DNA from: Cliona cf. orientalis
Taxonomy: Eukaryota > Porifera > Demospongiae > Clionaida > Clionaidae
Direction: 5' to 3'
Assembly: GCA_963930775.1 (NCBI GenBank)
Contig: OZ005691.1
Span: 744,001 to 808,000, forward strand
DNA: 64,000 nucleotides
In this document: positions 11,301 to 26,300 of the stretch, piece after piece
Layout: each line of letters begins with the position of its first letter
Numbering within the stretch: the first letter of the stretch is position 1
Notes under the pieces: generated by a model
What the model saw: the letters and a program-made list of their open reading frames with translations, nothing else
Databases searched by the model: none
Told to the model about the DNA's origin: nothing
Translations under genes and position numbers: made by a program

Positions 11301-14300
11301 ACTGATACTGCCAGTCGATGGACTCTTGACCTCCGAGGTGGGTGTGGCCGTCATCGAGTCGTCCCCTGGCTTGGACTTTGACCCTATGAAGAGTGTTTCC
11401 ACGAGGCTGGTGCTGTACCAGTATCGACGGAAGGCGGTGATGTCATTCAGACGCCTCATGTCGTAACCCAGCACCAGGCTAGCAATGTGAGTAATCACTG
11501 AAACAGAAAGAAAATTATGACATAAGAGACTATTTTTAAGTTTTAGCTGCTATTTTATGAAATTCCTATAATTATTACACAGGTACATGTACATACACAA
11601 AAAATTTGATGTTAATCATATGAATCATACCTGATACTTGTAGCTTATTGTGCAGCTTATAGTCGTCCACGCTCCTTGCCCCGCCTCTTCCGGCCACGCC
11701 CCTTCCTGCTCCGGGCATCATTGCCAGTACACTCTTCCTGCTGAGGTGGATGAATGCCTGACCGAGCGTCAAGCTCAAAGCCTCCTTCTTCTCGACGGCT
11801 GGCTCCCTCAAAGGTTGCTTCAGCGTTGAGACCTGGGGGCTGTAGAGCTCAAGAACGAAGGTGCTCATGCACCCGGTGATGTAGAGATTGTTGAAAGCCA
11901 CGATGTTCGCCTTAGACTGCTGGAGAGAGGTGCTGTGGATACTGAGGCTGTCTGGGGGACTGCCCCCAGTCGTTGTCATGGCACCCTCCAGGCCTTGAGG
12001 ACAAAAGAGAGAAAACGAGATGACAAAGTTGACGTCAGGACTCTGGATGATACACTCAACTCGAGAGTGTGGCCGACAAGTGAGGTAGACGGTCGAGGGC
12101 TGGATCTGGAAGGCTAGAGTCACATGAACGGGAAATGAGATTGGCCAAGACTCTGCCGTCTGCTGTTGAGGGGCGTGGTCTCCTCCCCCTCCTCCTCCCT
12201 CTTCCCCTCCACTCTCCCCTTCAGAATCACTGCTAGAACTGCTTGTCACAACTGTGGCCGCTATGGTAGGTGTGGCTACACGCTCGATGAATTCCAGGAG
12301 GCTAGGAGTTAACTTTATATCCTCCGGTAGTGAGGCCACAACGGCAGAGACAGAGAGAATCCCCTTTTTCACTGGAAGGGCCGGCTTAGTGTCATCAGTA
12401 GCCTCCTGAGTAGGAGCAGATTGTGCTGATGTCAGCATTTGGTGGGGTGTGGGGATGGTTGCCATGGGAGCTGGTGATCGTCTTGGAGAGGTAGGGGGTG
12501 GAGCATTGTGGGTGGAGTAGCTCCGCCCCACAATGGACTGGTAGTGTGCTTTGACCGTGAGTGCTGGTATTAGTATGACTGTCTCGACACTGGCTGGTTT
12601 GGAGGGGTAGAGCTTGCTGCTGTAGGCCTCGTAGGAGGGAATGATGGTAAGTCTAGTGTGGGAGCCATGCTCCGACGACGTGGGAATGGAGAATCGACGA
12701 CCACCAACGTCACTGCAACAGTGTGTGTGTGTGTGTGCGCATGTAGCAACATCATGTTATGTTTGAAAGGCCTGGCATGTAATTCCTACGTAAATATTCG
12801 TAAGCCTCCCCACTTAATTTTTAGTAATTATATGTAATAATATTATGTCTATGTAATTTTTATGTAAGTTTCATATAACAGGGCTCCCTTGTACATGTAA
12901 GTGAAACCTACGTAAAAATATTACATAGCTTGCATGTAACATATATACTTATAATCACAATTATACACAATGTCATGTAAAAGTTTTATAATTACATATA
13001 AGAGGAGGCATACGTACATGTATAGTTACATAATTTATTAGTGGTCCCCTTACATTCACGTAATCTCCAAATTACACGTAAGGGTCCCCCCTTGTGTCAT
13101 AAACAGCTTACACCAGCTTACCAATTACATCATTAAATGTTACATGTATACTATTTTTGTTATATATACTATATACAAAGAAAAATAAATTTTGCTGGAT
13201 ATTGTCCGGTAGATAGAATTTTTCAATATTTTGCTGGATATTGTCCGGCAGAAAGAATTTTTCAATATTTTTCTGGACATTGTCTGGCAGAGAGAAATTT
13301 TGCTGGACATTGTCCGAGTATTTTTTTATTTTGCTGGACATTGTCCGGCAGAAAGAATTTTTGCTGGATATTGTCCGGCAGAAAGAATTTTTCAATATTT
13401 TGCTGGACATTGTCCAGCAGAAAGAATTTTTCAGTATTTGCTGGATATTGTCCAGCAGAAAGAATTTTTCAATATTTTGCTGGATATTGTCCGGCAGAAA
13501 GAATTTTTCAATATTTTGCTGGACATTGTCTGGCAGAGAGAAATTTTGCTGGACATTGTCCGAGTATTTTTTTATTTTGCTGGACATTGTCCGGCAGAAA
13601 GAATTTTTGCTGGATATTGTCCGGCAGAAAGAATTTTTCAATATTTTGCTGGATATTGTCCAGCAGAAAGAATTTTTCAGTATTTGCTGGATATTGTCCA
13701 GCAGAAAGAATTTTTCAATATTTTGCTGGATATTGTCCGGCAGAAAGAATTTTTCAATATTTTTCTGGACATTGTCTGGCAGAGAGAAATTTTGCTGGAC
13801 ATTGTCCGAGTATTTTTTTATTTTGCTGGACATTGTCCGGCAGAAAGAATTTTTGCTGGATATTGTCCGGCAGAAAGAATTTTTCAATATTTTGCTGGAC
13901 ACTGTTCAGCATAGAGATATTTTGCTGGACATTGTCCGGCTGAAAATATTTCAAAATTTTGCTGGACATTGTCTGGCAGAGAATTTCTTTTTTGGTGGAC
14001 ATTGTCTAGCACAGTAATTTTTTAACCTACTGTAACCTACTGTAACCTCACAATTACAATGTCAGACACTAACATTACTAACTTGTAATTATAATAATAA
14101 TAATAATAATTAAGCCTCCCTGCTTATATGTAATTGTAATTATTATATAATTATATTATTGTAGGTCTCATCTGTAAGCCTCTCCCCTCTTGTAATACTG
14201 CATACATTTTTTTACCTTTCTTCAGTCTGCAGTTTGATGGTTCCGTACTCCACACTGATGGTGATGTCTATCTCCACGTCAATGCTTGGAAAGATGAATC

Positions 14301-17300
14301 CACTCTCCTCTTCCTCTTGCCCTCTCCCTCCCCCTCCCCCCACTGCTGTCTCTCCCCCTCCTTCTCTACCACCAACATCTCCTCCAGATTGGCTAGAGGA
14401 AGGTCTGTCGTCTTCCTTCGAGGCCACACCCCCTTCTCCTCCTTCGAAAGCTCCATCCTCCCACGGCGGTGGTGTGGGGCATGGGCTGATGCTCGGGCTT
14501 GTGGATGACTGAGGGGAAATCCCCGGAGGTAGCAGTCCTGTGATGTCGGACTTTATTCTCTTGTGAGCAGACGGTCGAGTGGCCATGGACTGCGTTCTTC
14601 TTCTCTTGTGGCTCGGGGAGAGAGTTGCTGACTTAGCACTTTGATCCAGACTGGCCACACCCATTTCTCCTCCCTCTCCTCCCATTTCCTCTGTTAAACT
14701 GAAGAGCCTTTTCTTGACGGCCGTGGAGAGCCTCTTCATCGATCCACCTCTCTCTTTAGTAGTCATCGATCGAGGGGAGAATATCTGATTGATCTGATGT
14801 AGGGAAAGCCCCTCTCTCGGATGTCGAAACAGTCTATGCACCTTTTTCGATAATTCTTGTTCTGTTTTTCTCAACCGCTCCTCTTCCGATTTCAAACTGT
14901 CTCCTGTAGCACCAGAAGACTTCAGCTTCTGCACCTTCCTTGTCTGCCTAGCCAGTTCTTGCTCGAGTGCTAGCGTCTGGGGGTCATTTCCCAGACCCCC
15001 TCTCGTATGGTGCACTAACGAGTGAGCCCTGCGATGGTGAACTCTACTTGGAGCGGATCCTTTCCTCGACGCTCTAGCTTGGGGCGGCTTTGGTGAAGAG
15101 ACAGTTGCAGCCGACTTGATCTTTCTCAGCGTTCCAGTATTGTCCATATCACTACCGATGGTAGTCACCGTTCTAACCAGCGTGGACATGTGCCGTCCAA
15201 TATCTGTGCTAGCATTGACGTCAATTCCCGACATGTTCCACTGAAAGGCCCAAAGTAGCTTCTCCCCCACCTCCCTCTCAGGCTCTGTCTCAGAGTACCT
15301 CTTCTTGTTGGCTATGCAAAGTCGAAACGTACCCTGGTTGATGATGGCATAGTTGATGAATTTGTGTCTCTTTGGGTCAAGGGTCCACGTTTTTTGTCGA
15401 AGGTAGAACTGCTCGGCAAATCGTATACAGAATGTTTGGAATCGCCCCATGCTGGCTACCTTCCGACTCAGGTTGAGAAGAAAGTGCATTTCCTTGATTG
15501 TGACTACCAGCGCAGGGAAGCTCTTCTGCTGACTGTGGAGGGTCACAGCCTAGATGGAAAAAAACACATCCCATGATTATCAGTCAGTGCAATGTGTGGA
15601 GAAAGTTATGAGAGAAATAATGATAAATTTGCTTATGCACATGCACTGATGGACAGGCAGGGAACACATTTCAAATAAGTCCAAAATTTTACCAAAATAC
15701 TGCACAGAGATGCATGCCCACATGTAGCACACAAAATGATGCACTGAATTATTATTATTTCCCCTCACCTTCGGCTGTAGTGGCATGCAGGCTCCCACGT
15801 CAGTGACGGTGATCTGCACGAGGCGTGGCTTAGAGAAGTCAATGGAGGGAGTCTGCAGCTGTGTAGGTCGCTGGATCTTCTCCATGAGTGCCTCAGTGGC
15901 TGCCTGGACCTACAGGGAAGGAGAGGGGAGAAAGTGACGTGAAATCATTCATAAAATTAATATAGTCCATGTTTGACATTAACGTAGTTATAACCAAAGC
16001 ACGTCTTACCTCAGCTGTGAGTTGCTTTCTCTCATTCTGCCAGTAGGTGTAGACGCTCTTACAGTTGAGCCAGAAGAGAATGGCCTGCTCCACTGCTGTC
16101 GACTGGATGTAAAGGTGAGGAGAGAGAATGTTGATCAGAAATGTATCCACCTCGACGGTAGGCTCCGCCCCTTCACCACTAGACCACTCCATCCCATTTG
16201 CTGCGTCGTCCCCGGCAACGGGTATTGATGATCGAGCAATGTTCTCAAATGTGTTTCGGATGGAAATCCTTGTCTTAAAGTGAGCCAGCTCACAGAGTTC
16301 GTCTACAACATCAGGCCCTGTGTCCTGGAGGTACCCCAGGGCTAGCGTCACATCAATCTCAACTCTACCAACCAGGGAGAACTGTGTCTTAGGGGTCAAA
16401 GGTCCAATGGGCGTGGTCTTGACAGGGTGGGAGGTATTTGTGAGGTGCATTTCAATCTTTCCAGTTGAGAATCTTATGGCTGTACCGAGGGGGGTGGAGA
16501 CTGTGATGGCAATGCCAGACAGGGAGAATTGGAATGAGTCTAGGAAGGAGACAAGTTCCATTCCATTCCCGGCCACAGCCTCTGGTTTGATGTTCTTTAG
16601 CCTATCTCTGTGAGGAATGGACTCCCCTATTCCCAGCAGGGTCTGGAGAAGGTCGTTCAACTCCTATGTAAGTAAAGGAAGGGAACTATGAATGATGAGA
16701 TGCAAATTCATGCACATGTACATGTATTTAGAGCCATCGTCAAAAAATTACAAAATTCGTCCTATGGTAGCATGTAAAATGCATTGTAGATTCTATTCAT
16801 GCGCCAAATCTAGAGTCACGGAAGTCCACGCCTCACCTTGATGAAACTGTTTTGTAAGATGAGCAGCTGGTTCAGTACATCAGTGGTAAGGTCAATATTG
16901 ATCACCTTGACGGCTAGCTCGATGGCAACCTGAGGTGTCTTTGTCACATGCTTTCTCTTCACCTCTCCCTTGAGGTTGACAACAGGGAGGGTGAGCGAGC
17001 GAAGTGATAGCTCATTCTTATACTGCTCCTTGGGACTAAAACGAAGCTTGTGCTCACCGACTCCAAGCTGGAAGCCAATCACATGGCTGGTCTCCACCTG
17101 TGCCATCACTGGCGACACCTGCAGCACAAAGAAGGGAGAGAGACAGTAAGACAAACGATTTATTTAGAGGCACCCTGAGGTTCATTTCTCTTCCCTAGAA
17201 CACTACATATAAAGAATAGTGCAGTATATAATCTTACTGAGTAAGTGACAGTGAGTGAAGTGAGTGGAGCCATGATGAGGTTGGTTCGATCGATCTTGAA

Positions 17301-20300
17301 GTGTACGACCCCCCTCGGCAGGTGAGAGGGAAGCTTGAGGCTTGTGATTTTGCTGATGCTAGTGGTTGTCTCGATCACAGGAGTGTCAGCCATGGCCGAC
17401 TCACTGGCCACACCCCCCACACTCTCCTCCCCACTGCTGGCAAACACATCGTTGTATATTTTAGTGAAGGCAGGCAGAAGCTGCTGGTAGCGCCTGTGCA
17501 CTCGTACCGGAGACTGCTTGATGTCGACATCAAAACCAGCAAATTTTAACAGGCAGCGGTAAATTGGGAGCTTCTGGTGGGTGTGGTTGACCACACCCAC
17601 TGATCCATACACAGGTAGAGCAGAGAAGAGCAGAATGTCGCTATCGGGTAATCCCCTGTCGTTAACACGGATCAAAGATTTCCTCAATGTTGCCGACACG
17701 GAGAGATATGTTGGGAGAAGGTCAAAGTGCAGCAGCTGGTCCAGCTCATCGACGGAGGGCGTGCGCTGCTGATGGAGAGGAAGTGGGTGTGGCTTTGTCG
17801 TGGGGAGGGACTTTCGTACGTCGACAGCAGCACTGATGGCGTTGAGCTCGAGAGAAAGCCTGGTAGTTTCAATTTGAACATCACATCCGATTCTATTGAT
17901 CCTGAGCAAGCCAAACACACTGTAGAGCAGCTCACCCTCGGACAGACGGAACACCTTCAAGGGGGAGTGGTGATGGGTGTGGTCTACACCACTAGGGATT
18001 TTCCCTGATGATGAATCTTCAGCGCGTACTCTGACCTTGACTCTCTGCTGCCTGTGTTTGTCTGTGTCACCTTGCTCAACGTCAGAGCTAAGGAGGTCAG
18101 TCGTGTCCTCGCCATACGTGTCCTGAGTAGATAGTACCTCCTCTGGACTGGTATTGTTGTGGGCGTGGTCAGGGGGCGTGTCCACTCCCTCTATAGTTAC
18201 GGCAACATCTTCCCTCGAGCTCTTTGATGTGTTAGAAGCAGTTGAGAGTCTCCTTTGACCGGAGAATCTGATTGGTCGTCCACCTCCGCTCCCATCCGAT
18301 AATGGATAGCCAATCGGAATGCTCAATTTTGCTGGGTCCTGCGGTGGCGTCACAGCCTGAGATTTGGAAACCTTCGGGCTTCGTGCATAATTGACATTGG
18401 TGCTGGTGGGCGTGGCACTTCCTGAATCTTTGGCCTGGGGCAATATCATCATATCCTGCTCGATACGCACAAACTTGTGGACGAGATTCTGAGCAAATCT
18501 GACAGCCATTGGCGGTCCTACCGCTTGTTGTGGTGAGTACACTCCAAGGCTGTCTTCAACGTTAACCACGGGCACTCGGCTGTCGATCTCGTCGTCCCCA
18601 AGGGGAGGTCGAGGGGTCGGCACCAAATCCTCCGCCCTCATCTTAGCTTCTTTCCTCAGCTTAGCACGAAATCTAGCCGTCTCTGTCATGTGACGGGTCA
18701 GCTTCAAAAGGGGTGTGGTTATCGTGCTTGCTAAGTTGTCGAGACTGATGCAACACTTGCACGATATGTTTGTCTTGATATTGTCTCCTCCTTCCTCCCC
18801 CTCCCTTTGGCCAGTAGAGCCCTCTCTCACTCCACCTCCCTCTTGGTAGGCCAACGACGGTTTCAATAGGGTGATGCGCTTTGACCTCCGAGCGTACCCC
18901 AGCTGGGGACTGGTGCAGTAGCGGACACACCCACTCACTGCCAGCTGTTCTCCAATCAGAGAGGGGTTGCTACTGATCAGCTGTGACGTCATAATGGGAC
19001 TCTCAGATGTCGAAACTTTGACTGGATCGATATTTTTACAGACAAACACCGTGACCTCACGAACCTCGACCATTACATCGACAAAGTACTCTGCGCTGTT
19101 GTGGCAGAGTGTTCTCAGCTGGGGATCAACCTGGAGACCAGACGCAACGTAGAAAGGTAGCAGAGCCTCGCGTAAGATGACCAAGCTGCTGAACTGAAGC
19201 TTGGTGAGGATCGGAGAATAATCGATTTCACTATCAAGAAGATTATCACGACTCGAGTAGATGGTGTTAGGTAGCGCCAGATCAGAAGGGGAGGGGCTTA
19301 TGCTCACGTAACCAACGGTAACCTCAGAAGCTGTATCTGAGTTAGTGGCGGGGGAGGCTGGACGAGGGGAGAGGGGACCACAAGAGGAACAATCGACGCC
19401 ACGAGAAGGCTCAATGACCGACTGTTTCAGGCGCTTCTTCTTTATGATGGACTGTTCTTGCTGAAGGAAGGAGCGAGCAGAGAGAGCCAATATGGCCGCT
19501 AGTAGCTGGAGCTCTAGGTCACCTGTCTCTTCCTCCTCTGTTCCCCTCTCTCCCTCCTGGTTGGCTGTGGTCGATGGCAGCTGCTCCTCAGAGAAGAGAG
19601 GTAAGCTCTTCCAAAGTTGGTGAATGCAGCAGTAGATGACTGTCTGACGCATAGTGGAGGAAATGTTGGAGTGAACTGGATTACCGCTCTAGAGAGAGAG
19701 AGAGAGAGAAATAAAAATTAATGACAGCAACGAAATAAAATATATGGTATGCTATTACATACTGTAGATCGGATATTTTCCCTGGTAAATATTTCGCTTG
19801 TTAAATTTTCACGTAATCTAATTTTCGTCGCATACAACAACGTATGTAATACATCATTGTATTAATTAATGCACACAAAATATTTCACTATCTAATTTTC
19901 GTCGGGAAAGATCGTTGACAAAAAATTGTTAACGACAAAAATTTCTCAATCAGCGTTATACATGTACACGTTTATGTACTGTACAAGGCATCAAATAATT
20001 TTTTGGTGCTGTTTAGCGCTTACCTTTTTCATCAGAGGCAACTTTGCAGCATTAGCAATGAGAGTCAGCAGCACTTGCTTCTCCCGCAGAGCCTTACTGG
20101 ACATCAGGGACTGGGCGGAGCTTATCAACTGTTCCACGCCCCTTTGCCACGCCTCCATTGCCTCTAGGAGTATGAGCATGTCAATTCCTCCAGTGCTGGA
20201 GGAGGCAATGCCAGTGTGGGGGGAGGTCAGCTGAGACCAAAACAGAGGCAGAGAGGCTGAAAACACAACACGATTCTTCTTCTCTTGGCAGTCATCTGAA

Positions 20301-23300
20301 GTTGGGCACTTTCTCACATCCTGAAGCTGGTAGCCCTGAACATTTCGCCAAGTCAGCACAATTTCTTCACTGAGTTCAGAGTGCACTATCTCTGCGACAC
20401 ATGTTGCCGTGGATTCCCTAATCCCTGCCTCCAGTAGAACACAGACAGCCGCTGACCTGGCCTCTTCACCCTCTGCTGTGATTGGTGGTAAGTTACTGAG
20501 CTGAAAGTTGAGTTGGCTCTGAGCTTGTGAGAGAGAAGGCAGTGTTGATCTCTTGGTTCTCTCCTCCCCCTCCTCTGGTACGAGGGCACACACTGCCAGC
20601 TGAACAATGGGTAGCTTCACATCTGCAGAAACCTTGAAGCTATCAATCTTTGTCTTGGCTTTAGTTCCCTCTTCCCCCTCTCCTTCTCCTCCTTCTCTCT
20701 CTCCGTCTTCTTTAGCTCTCTCCTTTCTCTCTTCTCCCCGACTCTTATTGTGAACAGTATCTTGAAACTCTGATGCAGTTTCCAGCAAAGCATCACAGCC
20801 AACTCCTGAAGCATAGCAGACTAGTAGAGAGCTGTGCCTAGCCATCTTCTTCAAACTGATGTTAGAGGTGGTACCGTTCCTTGATGGATTCAGCGTCAAT
20901 TGCTTGGGAGTCTGTAGAAGTTGAATGGTGGCGAATGCAGCCGGCGCCATAGCAACGGTGAGGTGTAGGAGTGGGTGTGGTTTATCCTGGGGCTGGTTGA
21001 AGGAATGTTCCTTGATGAGTTGAACTAGATGGCTGTTGACAGCTGCACTGGAGTCGTGGGAGACTGTGTCCAGAACAAATAATGCACTACGTTCACTGAA
21101 GAACCTCCCGGCAGCATTCACAACTCTGCAGTGAAATAATTTCATCATGCATGTACATGTAAATTGATCCTTAAAACTTGCAACATTAACAATATTTAGC
21201 AGTCCACTAATTTAATTTGCTACATGCATATAATTAATTAGCAACTCCCCATCAGAACAAATTGACTCACTTGTCAAAGAAGCTGATCATGAGTGGAGTG
21301 AGAGAGAGGCTGATCCTTCCATTAATGTGCACACCAAGAGACACCGTAGACAGCTTACTCCCATCCCCCTCTCCCTCTCCATCAGGGACGGGGCTAAATC
21401 GACCACGCCTCTTCCTCTCTCTCGGTCTAGCGGAATCTCTGTGCACAACAGCCGGGACACACCCACTGGAATGTGATCTCAGGACTGGAATCACCAATTT
21501 CAGGGAATTCTTTGGATCCAGGAATGAGCTTCTGCCGATGGTCAGAGTGGGGTGGTTCTTTTGGTCAATGTTGGTGTGACTATAGAGCCGGTGGTAGGGG
21601 GAGGAGCCAGCAGAGGCAACCTCGGGTGCCGACCGCATACGGAAAACGGCAGGGTGTATTGGTGGGCGGAGCTCACTGTCAGATCCTGCCCTCCCTCCCT
21701 TCTTCTGAAGTGGCACTAACAAAGTGACTGGTCTGAGAGTCTGAGATGGCAAGATCTCATCATACTCAGCTCGATCATCTTTCTCTTCCATCTCAGCTGT
21801 GTCTGGCTCATCTTTGGTAGGGATGAGGAGAGGTCGAAGGTCAGCACTTGGCTTCTTTTTGTGTTTGGTAGCTGGGACGCCCTCCAAGCTCCACCCACTA
21901 GCTGCCACACCCACTTCATTAATATTTGGTATACTCATGAATTGTTCCTCTTCTAGGAAGGAGGTGAGGCTTGATCGAGCTGACACGAATGATCCATCTG
22001 AAGTCAGGGAGACACTCTGACGCGACTCGGAAGACCCTTCCCGTGGACTCGCTTCAACTGAACTCTGAACTTCGACCTTCACCCCATACCTGAGGTGCGT
22101 AATAATACATTGGTAGCCACAGATCATGAGATACTAAACTATCAACAAAAAGAGAGCCTCACCTTAAGCTGTAGTGTTCCAGTAGTCCCCTATGTATGTT
22201 GCGAATGCAGTCGACCTCACTAGCCTTGCTCAGCAGCAGTGCCTTCTTGAGCGGCTGGAGGCCCAGGTGACGGGAGAGGGTGTTGTCATGAAGGGAGGGG
22301 AACAGCTGACCGTAGACGGCCGACTGGATCTTCTCTTTGGGCAGCTGTCTCTCAATGGATCCATCGAGGAAGACACAGCCTCCACAGCATCCACAGAGAG
22401 CAACGTCACTCGATCCCTTGTCTCTCCAGAGGAACCACAGCCTCCTAGTAGAGGCATCAGCTCGCTCTAGGAACGCCAGCTGCCTCTCGGGGACACACTC
22501 CAGCTGCTCCCGGAGGTGAAGGTCTCCCTGGATGTTACCAATGTCCAAATGACCCACCTCCAGCATGTGGCAGGGGTCAGAGGTCAGCGGGGCATAGGAG
22601 GTGGCGGTGAGGCCCTGCAGCTGCAGCGAGAGGCCGAGGGTCTCCGCCTCAGAGTGCAAAGTGCAAACACCAAGGTCAAAACCCGGACTCTGGAAGGACA
22701 GAGAGAAGTTAGAGAGTGAGGGGATCTTCCAATTCAGCAAAAAATTATTTCAGGAGAAAAATTGAAAAAATTACACATAAGTTTCTGCTACATTGCACCA
22801 TTGAGTCATTCAGCATATTATCGCTAGAACATGATGTACACTATAATTATTAGACTAACCTGTAGCCTTGTGATGGTCGAGTCCTCCGTTATATGAATGT
22901 CAGCTTCAGTGATGTGAAGGTCAAAAAGCTTGTACTTGATGACCTCTGAAAATTCATCGACCTTTGGCTCGATAAGCTCGGCTCCCGGAGCCTCTCGAAA
23001 TCCATCACCGAGGGAAGAGATGTGAATGAAACTAGTGTACAGCCAGTCTACGGCAGAGAGGAGCTATGGAGAGAAAAAACATCAAGTACAAGGTAAAATT
23101 TAATGTAATAATATTTATTGGTTCTCTCATTTCTCACCTGTTGAGTTGAGAATGCCCCTCCAATTCTCCCGACAACGAGCTGCATGAGCCAGGCATACTC
23201 CACTCTCTCTCCATACAGATACTCTGTGAATCCATGGCAACGAAAATCAACACCATTCAGAACTGCATGGCCCATCTCAAACTGGGAATCAGACACCTGG

Positions 23301-26300
23301 TGGAATGGGAATGGGACAGATCAATCCTCTATACCGTGGTCTATCAATGTTGTCATACCATAGAGGGTAGATGAATGGTTGCCGGGTCGACGCGGAGCCA
23401 CACCTTCGTCTCTCGATCCATGTACTCCACGTAGATCTTGAAGAGGTCAGTGCTGGCAGAGGGAAGGGGGAAATCCCTTGGATACCTCGCTGGAACGTGC
23501 TGGAGATCAATAAAAACACAAGAATGACTAATTCCATACACCACTCAGAACTACACTGACAAATTTGGACAAAAAGGTTGATTCTTTGAGGCCCAGAAAG
23601 ATGGCTCCCCTTGCCCCAGCATAACTAACAATATGGGGGCTTAAGTATCTGTCAAAAATTAGCACTTATTTTGGCAGTGAAAAATTTTCTCATCCAGTAA
23701 AACTACGGATACATGTACATGTACATGTACCTATGCATGTGCATGTACATGTACATATATGGCTTATACATGTATATAGCTTTGTCTCGTATTACGTACC
23801 ATAGGGAACTCGGCTGTGATGTTGCTCAGTTGAAAGGTACATGTGACATTGAGTGTTCTCTCTGTGGGGGCGTCTGGGACGTCAGGAGGATTAGGGGGTG
23901 GGGCTTCAATGAGGGGCGGGGCCTGGGATCGCTCTGGCGACGGCTGGGATGGTATATCTGAGTTGAACACTGTCAGATTTATGTACTCTCCGGGATAGTT
24001 CTCCTGTACAGCACAGCGACAAAAATGATGATAATTACATTGCAGGGCCTCATGCAAAAAATATGTAAAAATTTCTACACCATTTGATATTGCATGTAAG
24101 CGTCGCACCCCACACAGCCTTTACAAGTAAAATTGCAATCACAATACATAATTACAATTAAAATTACACAATTACACCCTAGCTAGCGTTGTCTAAAAAT
24201 TAATAGAAATTTATCTTACCTTGAGTCCGAGCAGGTCTCTACCGAGGCAGCCAAACACTCGCAGCAGAACAATAGGGGCATCAATATCAATGTTGAGCAG
24301 ATTGGGCTTGAGGGGGGTGGAGTCACCACGCCCCACGTCATGGTTGTGGCTGCTGTAGTTGATGGAGATGGATATACTCGGTCCACAGGCCAAGTCAACC
24401 CAGCCTACATCGCGCCTAGTCACACTACAGTAACCCATGGGAAACAGCTCGTTATCCTGTAGACCACCAGGGGCTGCCCCTTCTCCAAGGAGCTCGTTAT
24501 CCTCCTCTCCTCCTCTTTCACCTGCTTCCCCCTCAGTGGACCCCTGCCCCTCCAATAATGATCCACTCCCCCCGAGGCTCGTCTCCACGGTGATGGCCGA
24601 CACAATCTGATGTCTTCCCCCTCCGGTGGCCCCTCCCCCTCGTCCCAGCTTTGGCGTTGGTTCCTGAGAAGGGGAGAGCAGCACAGGAGCTGTGATGACA
24701 TGCTCCGAAGACTGAGTTGCCTCTTTGTCGAGAGTTCTCTCAGAGCCAGCTAGACTGCTGCCCTTTGACACAGTCACCTTTGAACGCTGAGAGGGGCTTG
24801 AGGATTTCGATTTGGATGGAGAGGCTTTTTTCTTGGTGGGCGGAGAAATGGGTGGGGCTAAGACTCTCCAGCGATGCTTGTTCTCTGAGGAGAGGGATAA
24901 AATGCTGTCTCTAGTTGAGCTGGAGGGAGGGAGGTAGTGACGAACGACGATATTCTGACCCTGCATTCAAAGAAAGTGGCCACAGTACACAGTATAGTCA
25001 CATGATAGTCACATGATTCCTCTAACCTTGGCGGTGAAGTGTATCTTTTGATCTGGTGGAAGGAATTCTGTGAATGGGAAGTGGAGAGTAATTTGGCCAG
25101 TGGTGCCACAGAAAGCCAGCCGACCTGAAAATAAAAACCCAACATCATTTAGTTTCTCGCCACACTAAGGATGAGCGTGGTGACATACTGTTTTCAATTC
25201 CCTCAGGGGCAATGTCCACCCAGTTGTAGCGATTGGTGTACAGGAAGATCTCATAGTTGAGAAGATCCACGTTGACACGCCAGTCGTAGGGTACAAAGTT
25301 CAACAAGTCAGCCTGTTCATCTCCCAACCAATCATCTAACAGAGCTGCACACACACAATCGGAGTAGGTAGTTAAAAGATCACAGACTAGTTAAAATTTG
25401 AGCATCAGAAATATTTATAGATAAGTTCATTAAATTTATGAAGATCACTTCACCTAAAGCACACAGTTAATGGCCGTATGTATCTAAACCACCATGATGT
25501 ACATGTACACAGCAACAGTTGAACATGCTTACCATTGACATAGTCGATGTATGAGAATAGGATGTTGACTTGAGCGTTTCTCCCTGTGAACCTCATGTCC
25601 CATGTCTGGGTGGCATTCCACACTCGAGGAAAGTGTAGATCGACAAGGAACGAGATGGAGTCCGCCTGACCCAGCGCGGGAAAGTCAAGCGATGAGCAAA
25701 CTTTGACCCCTGAGAGATCCCCCTGAATGGTGGAGGAATAGCCATCAGTGCTTGTGGTGAGGGGGGTATGGATGATCAGCTTTGACGGGGGGCCAACGGA
25801 GATTTTCAGATGTTGAGGGGTCCCCTTGTCGCTGAAGAGTAGGTAGAACTCGGCCTCTGACGAGAGAGAGAACGAAACATCAAATCTCGTGAAGATTCTC
25901 TTCTCGCCAGGCCCGGGGGCAGAGGTCACTGCCTTGACAACATAATCGTTAGGGAAAAAAAATTGCTGTAGGCGTGGCCGAATACGGTTGGCATAGCAAC
26001 CATAGTTAATGACAGAGTTGTCCCCTAAGACGACATCGAAGGCAAACTTGGGAGGCTGAGTTTCACCGAGAGGGACAAGGCCTGTAAGGTGGCAAAATTT
26101 AATAATCAGCCACAGAAATAAGTGGACATTTTTAGACAATATATTATGCACTTTATTACTTGCATTATGCAGCCACATACAGTGTAAGTGTTGATCTAAG
26201 CTCATAAAGAATGGGATAACGATAATGATATGAATTCATAGCCTCAGGCTATGCGTAACAAGATTTGAATGTAATTACTTGCATTATGCAGCCACATACA

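Noticed and set aside
13108-13943. Open frames of 227-268 codons on both strands across satellite 1
   Set aside because: They consist only of the translated repeat (NSFCRTISSKI-type or GYCPAERIFQYF-type units) and exist in several frames because the higher-order period is divisible by three. No start context, splice signals or family match.
12100-24700. Several separate Ser/Gly/Pro-rich genes in this span
   Set aside because: Each large open frame joins the next in phase through GT-AG introns and follows the order of BLTP1, so they are exons of one gene.
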